A stretch of DNA of 15,206 bases, taken from positions 1-15,206 of the forward strand of contig PWVN01000012.1 in the NCBI GenBank assembly GCA_003561835.1, given 5' to 3'. The notes beneath the pieces were generated by a model. That model was not told the origin of the DNA. It did no database searches and saw only the letters and a list, made by a program, of their open reading frames with translations. The translations under genes were made by a program, and so were the position numbers. Positions 13,053-15,206 of this stretch are shown piece after piece. This stretch comes from Syntrophomonadaceae bacterium (GTDB lineage Bacteria; Bacillota; Dethiobacteria; PWVN01). How positions within the stretch are numbered: position 1 is the stretch's first letter; every line of letters starts with the position of its first letter.

Positions 13053-14075
13053 ATGGCGACAGATATGGGTGTGGACCTGGGTACGGCTACCGTACTGATC
13101 TATCTCAAGGGCAAGGGCATCGTGCTCCACGAGCCCTCCGTGGTGGCCATCGACCAGAACACCAATCAGGTCTTGGCGGTAGGCGAGTCGGCCCAGCGAA
13201 TGCTGGGCAGGACCCCGGGGAATATCGTGGCGACCCGGCCCCTCCGGGACGGGGTGATTGCCGATTTCGATATCACCGAGATGATGCTGAAGCACTTCAT
13301 CCGCAAGGTTTGCGACCACCTCCGCATCTTCAAGCCCCGGATCGTGGTTTGCATTCCCGGTGGGACAACCTCCGTGGAGCAGAAAGCCGTTATCGATGCC
13401 CTGACCCGGACAGGGGCCCGGGAAGCCTATCTCATCGAGGAGCCCCGGGCTGCCGCCCTGGGAGCGGGATTGGAGATCTTTAAACCCTCGGGGAACATGA
13501 TCATCGATGTGGGGGGCGGCACCACCGACGTGGCTGTCATGTCTTTGGGGGAAATCGTGGTATCCAGCAGCATCCGGGTGGGGGGGGACAAATTCGATGC
13601 CTCCATTATGCGCTACATCAAAAATGCCCACAATCTCCTCATCGGGGAGAGGACGGCGGAGGAGCTGAAAATTGCCATTGCCACTGCCTGCCCCGGCAAC
13701 CTTAACGCCAGCCGCTCCATCCGGGGACGGGACATGGTCAGCGGCCTGCCCCGCTCCATCGAGTTTACCACCTCCATGATTGCGGAAGCGGTGGAGGAGC
13801 CCCTGTCCCAGATCATCCGGTGCATCCGGCAGGTCCTGGAGAAGACGCCCCCGGAGCTGGCGGGAGATATCATCAGCAACGGCATTTTCCTGACGGGAGG
13901 CGGCGCCCTCCTGGACGGCCTGAGCCAGCGCGTCACCCGGGAGACGGAGGTCCCCACGTACCTGGCGGAGGAACCCATCTCCTGCGTGGCCAAGGGCACG
14001 GGGATGACCCTGGATCTGCTGGACAAACTTTCGCACAGCCTGATTTCCAGCCGCAAGATTTCCAGGGCAAACTAA
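13053..14075 (+). CDS. mbl: MreB-family actin-like cell shape protein (Mbl type)
   Basis: MreB/Mbl proteins polymerise under the membrane and guide lateral peptidoglycan synthesis. The 340-residue length fits the family. The ATP-binding motifs are visible: phosphate 1 DLGTATVLIYLKGKG near the N-terminus, phosphate 2 IDVGGGTTDVAV at about 162-173, and the adenosine motif LTGGGALLDGL near 290. VGESAQRMLGRTPGNIVATRPL and GERTAEELKI are typical. The ATG at 13053 is chosen because AGAGGAGTGA lies seven bases upstream; an in-frame ATG at 13017 has no such site. The order spoIIID then mbl is that of B. subtilis, which is why I prefer Mbl over MreB or MreBH. Sequence alone does not separate these with certainty. 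Confidence 0.93.
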   Translation: MATDMGVDLGTATVLIYLKGKGIVLHEPSVVAIDQNTNQVLAVGESAQRMLGRTPGNIVATRPLRDGVIADFDITEMMLKHFIRKVCDHLRIFKPRIVVCIPGGTTSVEQKAVIDALTRTGAREAYLIEEPRAAALGAGLEIFKPSGNMIIDVGGGTTDVAVMSLGEIVVSSSIRVGGDKFDASIMRYIKNAHNLLIGERTAEELKIAIATACPGNLNASRSIRGRDMVSGLPRSIEFTTSMIAEAVEEPLSQIIRCIRQVLEKTPPELAGDIISNGIFLTGGGALLDGLSQRVTRETEVPTYLAEEPISCVAKGTGMTLDLLDKLSHSLISSRKISRAN

Positions 14076-14125
14076 ATATTTTTTCCCGGCAGGAATTTTG
14101 CGAAAAACATAGAAAAGAGAGGATA

Positions 14126-14248
14126 CCACCCTTTCCATGCATAAATCACCCCGCCGGAGAATAGATAAGAAGGGTGGGCAATTATACAAATACTGCTTGT
14201 AGAACTGCTCTCTCTACAAGGGGGTGCGCTCCGCGCATCCTTTTTTTT
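14126..14248 (+). ncRNA. Possible structured RNA or leader ending in a terminator (candidate)
   Basis: Between mbl and the PHP gene three helices are possible in a row. CCACCCTT (14126-14133) pairs with AAGGGTGG (14170-14177). CTTGTAG (14196-14202) pairs with CTACAAG (14214-14220). The terminator stem follows at once. The region could be the mbl 3' end, a small RNA, or an attenuator for the PHP gene 80 bases downstream. It matches no riboswitch class that I know. Confidence 0.3.
14222..14248 (+). terminator. Rho-independent terminator downstream of mbl
   Basis: GGGTGCG (14222-14228) pairs with CGCATCC (14234-14240), including one G-U pair, around a five-base loop. A run of eight T follows (14241-14248). 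It is the strongest intrinsic terminator in the window. Confidence 0.85.
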
Positions 14249-14250
14249 AC

Positions 14251-14289
14251 CGGGGTCAGGCTTGAAATTTTCACTTTCCCCTGCCCGGC
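14251..14289. repeat. REP-like element, copy B
   Basis: CGGGGTCAGGC (14251-14261) and TCCCCTGCCCGGC (14277-14289) flank an AT-rich centre containing TTGAAATTTTCACTTT. The left block is identical to 4065-4075, and the right block matches 4103-4115 at 12 of 13 bases. The two blocks can pair with each other with small bulges, so the element is an imperfect hairpin. Confidence 0.6.
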
Positions 14290-14329
14290 TCAAGCTATCC
14301 TTACTAAAATGAAGGGAGGGGCCCTCTCC

Positions 14330-15206
14330 ATGTACGAGTATGCGGGCCACATGCACATTCACAGCACCCATTCCGACGGCAGCGGTTCCATCCCGGAAAT
14401 CACCCGGGCAGCCCAAAAAGCGGACCTGGACTTCGTGGTCATTACCGACCACAATACCCTGGGGGGACGGGCTTCGGGGGAGGAGGGCTACCACCGGGGG
14501 GTCCTGGTCCTGGTGGGATTGGAACTGGAGGTTCAGGGGACAGGGGCCCACTGCCTGGTCCTGGGCCTGAAGGACATCCCCCCCGCCACCCCTTCGCCGG
14601 AAATCTTCCTGCAGCAGATCCGCGATGGGGGAGGGGCTGCCTTCCTGGCCCACCCCTTTGAACGGGGCTCCCCCATCCTCTACAGGGGCCGGGCCTATAT
14701 CTGGAAGTCCATCCCCGATGAGGGCTTTGACGGCCTGGAGATCTGGAACTATTCCTCCCGCTGGAAGGACGGCTGCCCCAACTATCCCCAGGCTTTCCTG
14801 CGCTATTACCTGAAGCGGCCGGGCCTGGCCCTGTCCCCCTGCCCCCTGACCATCAGAAAATGGGACGAGTTGAGCCAGAAGCGGCCCGTCTGCGCCGTCG
14901 GGGGCAGCGATGCCCATGCCGTCCACCTGAAGCTGGGCCCCCTGCGCCCCGTCCTCTTTCCCTATGAAGACCTCTTTAGGGGGGTAAATATGCACCTGTA
15001 CCTGCGGGAGCCCCTCAGCGAATCCTTTGCCCGGGCTGAAGAGCAGGTGGTGGAAGCCCTGCGGCGGGGCCGCTCCTTTGTGGCCTATGACGGTTCCCTG
15101 GACAGCCGGGGCTTTACCTGCTCCATAACCCGCCGGGGAGAGGAGTACCTGCCGGGGGACCGGGTGCCGGAGGCCCCGGGGAGCACCCTTCAGGCCCAGG
15201 CCCCCA
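14330..15206 (+). CDS. PHP-domain metal-dependent phosphohydrolase-like protein (3' end beyond window)
   Basis: The frame is open from the ATG at 14330 to the window end, giving 292 residues. PHP-domain proteins are metal-dependent phosphoesterases; relatives act on phosphates such as histidinol phosphate or nucleotides, and the substrate here is unknown. The metal ligands are easy to see: HMHIHSTHSDGS (two to three His plus Asp), VITDHNT, Glu in VGLELEV, AHPFERG, and GGSDAHAVH. A Trp/Tyr-rich insert lies at about 123-165. The end of the visible part (SFVAYDGSLDSRGFTCSI) looks like the start of a beta-rich C-terminal domain. The ribosome binding site AAGGGAGGGG lies about eight bases before the ATG; an ATG at 14309 in the same frame precedes it and is less likely. 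Confidence 0.9.
   Translation, partial: MYEYAGHMHIHSTHSDGSGSIPEITRAAQKADLDFVVITDHNTLGGRASGEEGYHRGVLVLVGLELEVQGTGAHCLVLGLKDIPPATPSPEIFLQQIRDGGGAAFLAHPFERGSPILYRGRAYIWKSIPDEGFDGLEIWNYSSRWKDGCPNYPQAFLRYYLKRPGLALSPCPLTIRKWDELSQKRPVCAVGGSDAHAVHLKLGPLRPVLFPYEDLFRGVNMHLYLREPLSESFARAEEQVVEALRRGRSFVAYDGSLDSRGFTCSITRRGEEYLPGDRVPEAPGSTLQAQAP

Overview
The window reads as chromosomal DNA of a GC-rich, endospore-forming anaerobe of the Firmicutes, most likely class Clostridia (Peptococcaceae- or Moorella-like). The evidence is the sporulation genes spoIID, spoIIQ and spoIIID, a low-redox ferredoxin-type protein, a SleB-type hydrolase and strong AGGAGG-type ribosome binding sites. No species can be named from the sequence alone.

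Bases 1-4050 hold the 3' part of a V/A-type ATPase operon in the order B (cut by the window start), D, I, K. This is the order I recall from Chlamydia and spirochaetes (E-X-A-B-D-I-K), and the B subunit sequence also resembles theirs. The K subunit keeps glutamine, serine and glutamate at positions known for sodium binding. Bases 4050-4200 hold a REP-like inverted repeat and a strong hairpin where this operon converges with the next gene.

Bases 4222-8260 form an accessory block. It holds an alpha/beta hydrolase (-), a truncated DUF772-type transposase remnant (-), a small phasin-like coiled-coil gene (+), a secreted LysM/SleB cell-wall hydrolase (-) and a ferredoxin-domain protein (-) with a long low-complexity linker. 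The region upstream of the ferredoxin gene carries an 8-bp minisatellite and a CRP/FNR-family-like operator.

Bases 8262-14075 carry a gene series whose order matches Bacillus subtilis: ywmB, murA, spoIID, spoIIQ, spoIIID, mbl. These genes make or remodel peptidoglycan (murA, mbl), drive engulfment (spoIID with spoIIQ) and control mother-cell transcription (spoIIID). A near-consensus sigma-F promoter precedes spoIIQ, and weaker sigma-E-like promoters precede spoIID and spoIIID. In B. subtilis the F-type atp operon lies just upstream of this series; here the V-type operon occupies that side.

Bases 14076-14329 contain a hairpin-rich intergenic region with a terminator and a second copy of the REP-like element. 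A PHP-domain metal-dependent hydrolase gene then runs off the window end. No intergenic stretch exceeds 300 bases, and I saw no tRNA, rRNA or CRISPR array. I did not find a wholly new system. The best leads are the V-ATPase next to the spoIID series, the dispersed repeat pair, the ferredoxin gene with its minisatellite and operator, and the possible structured RNA before the PHP gene.
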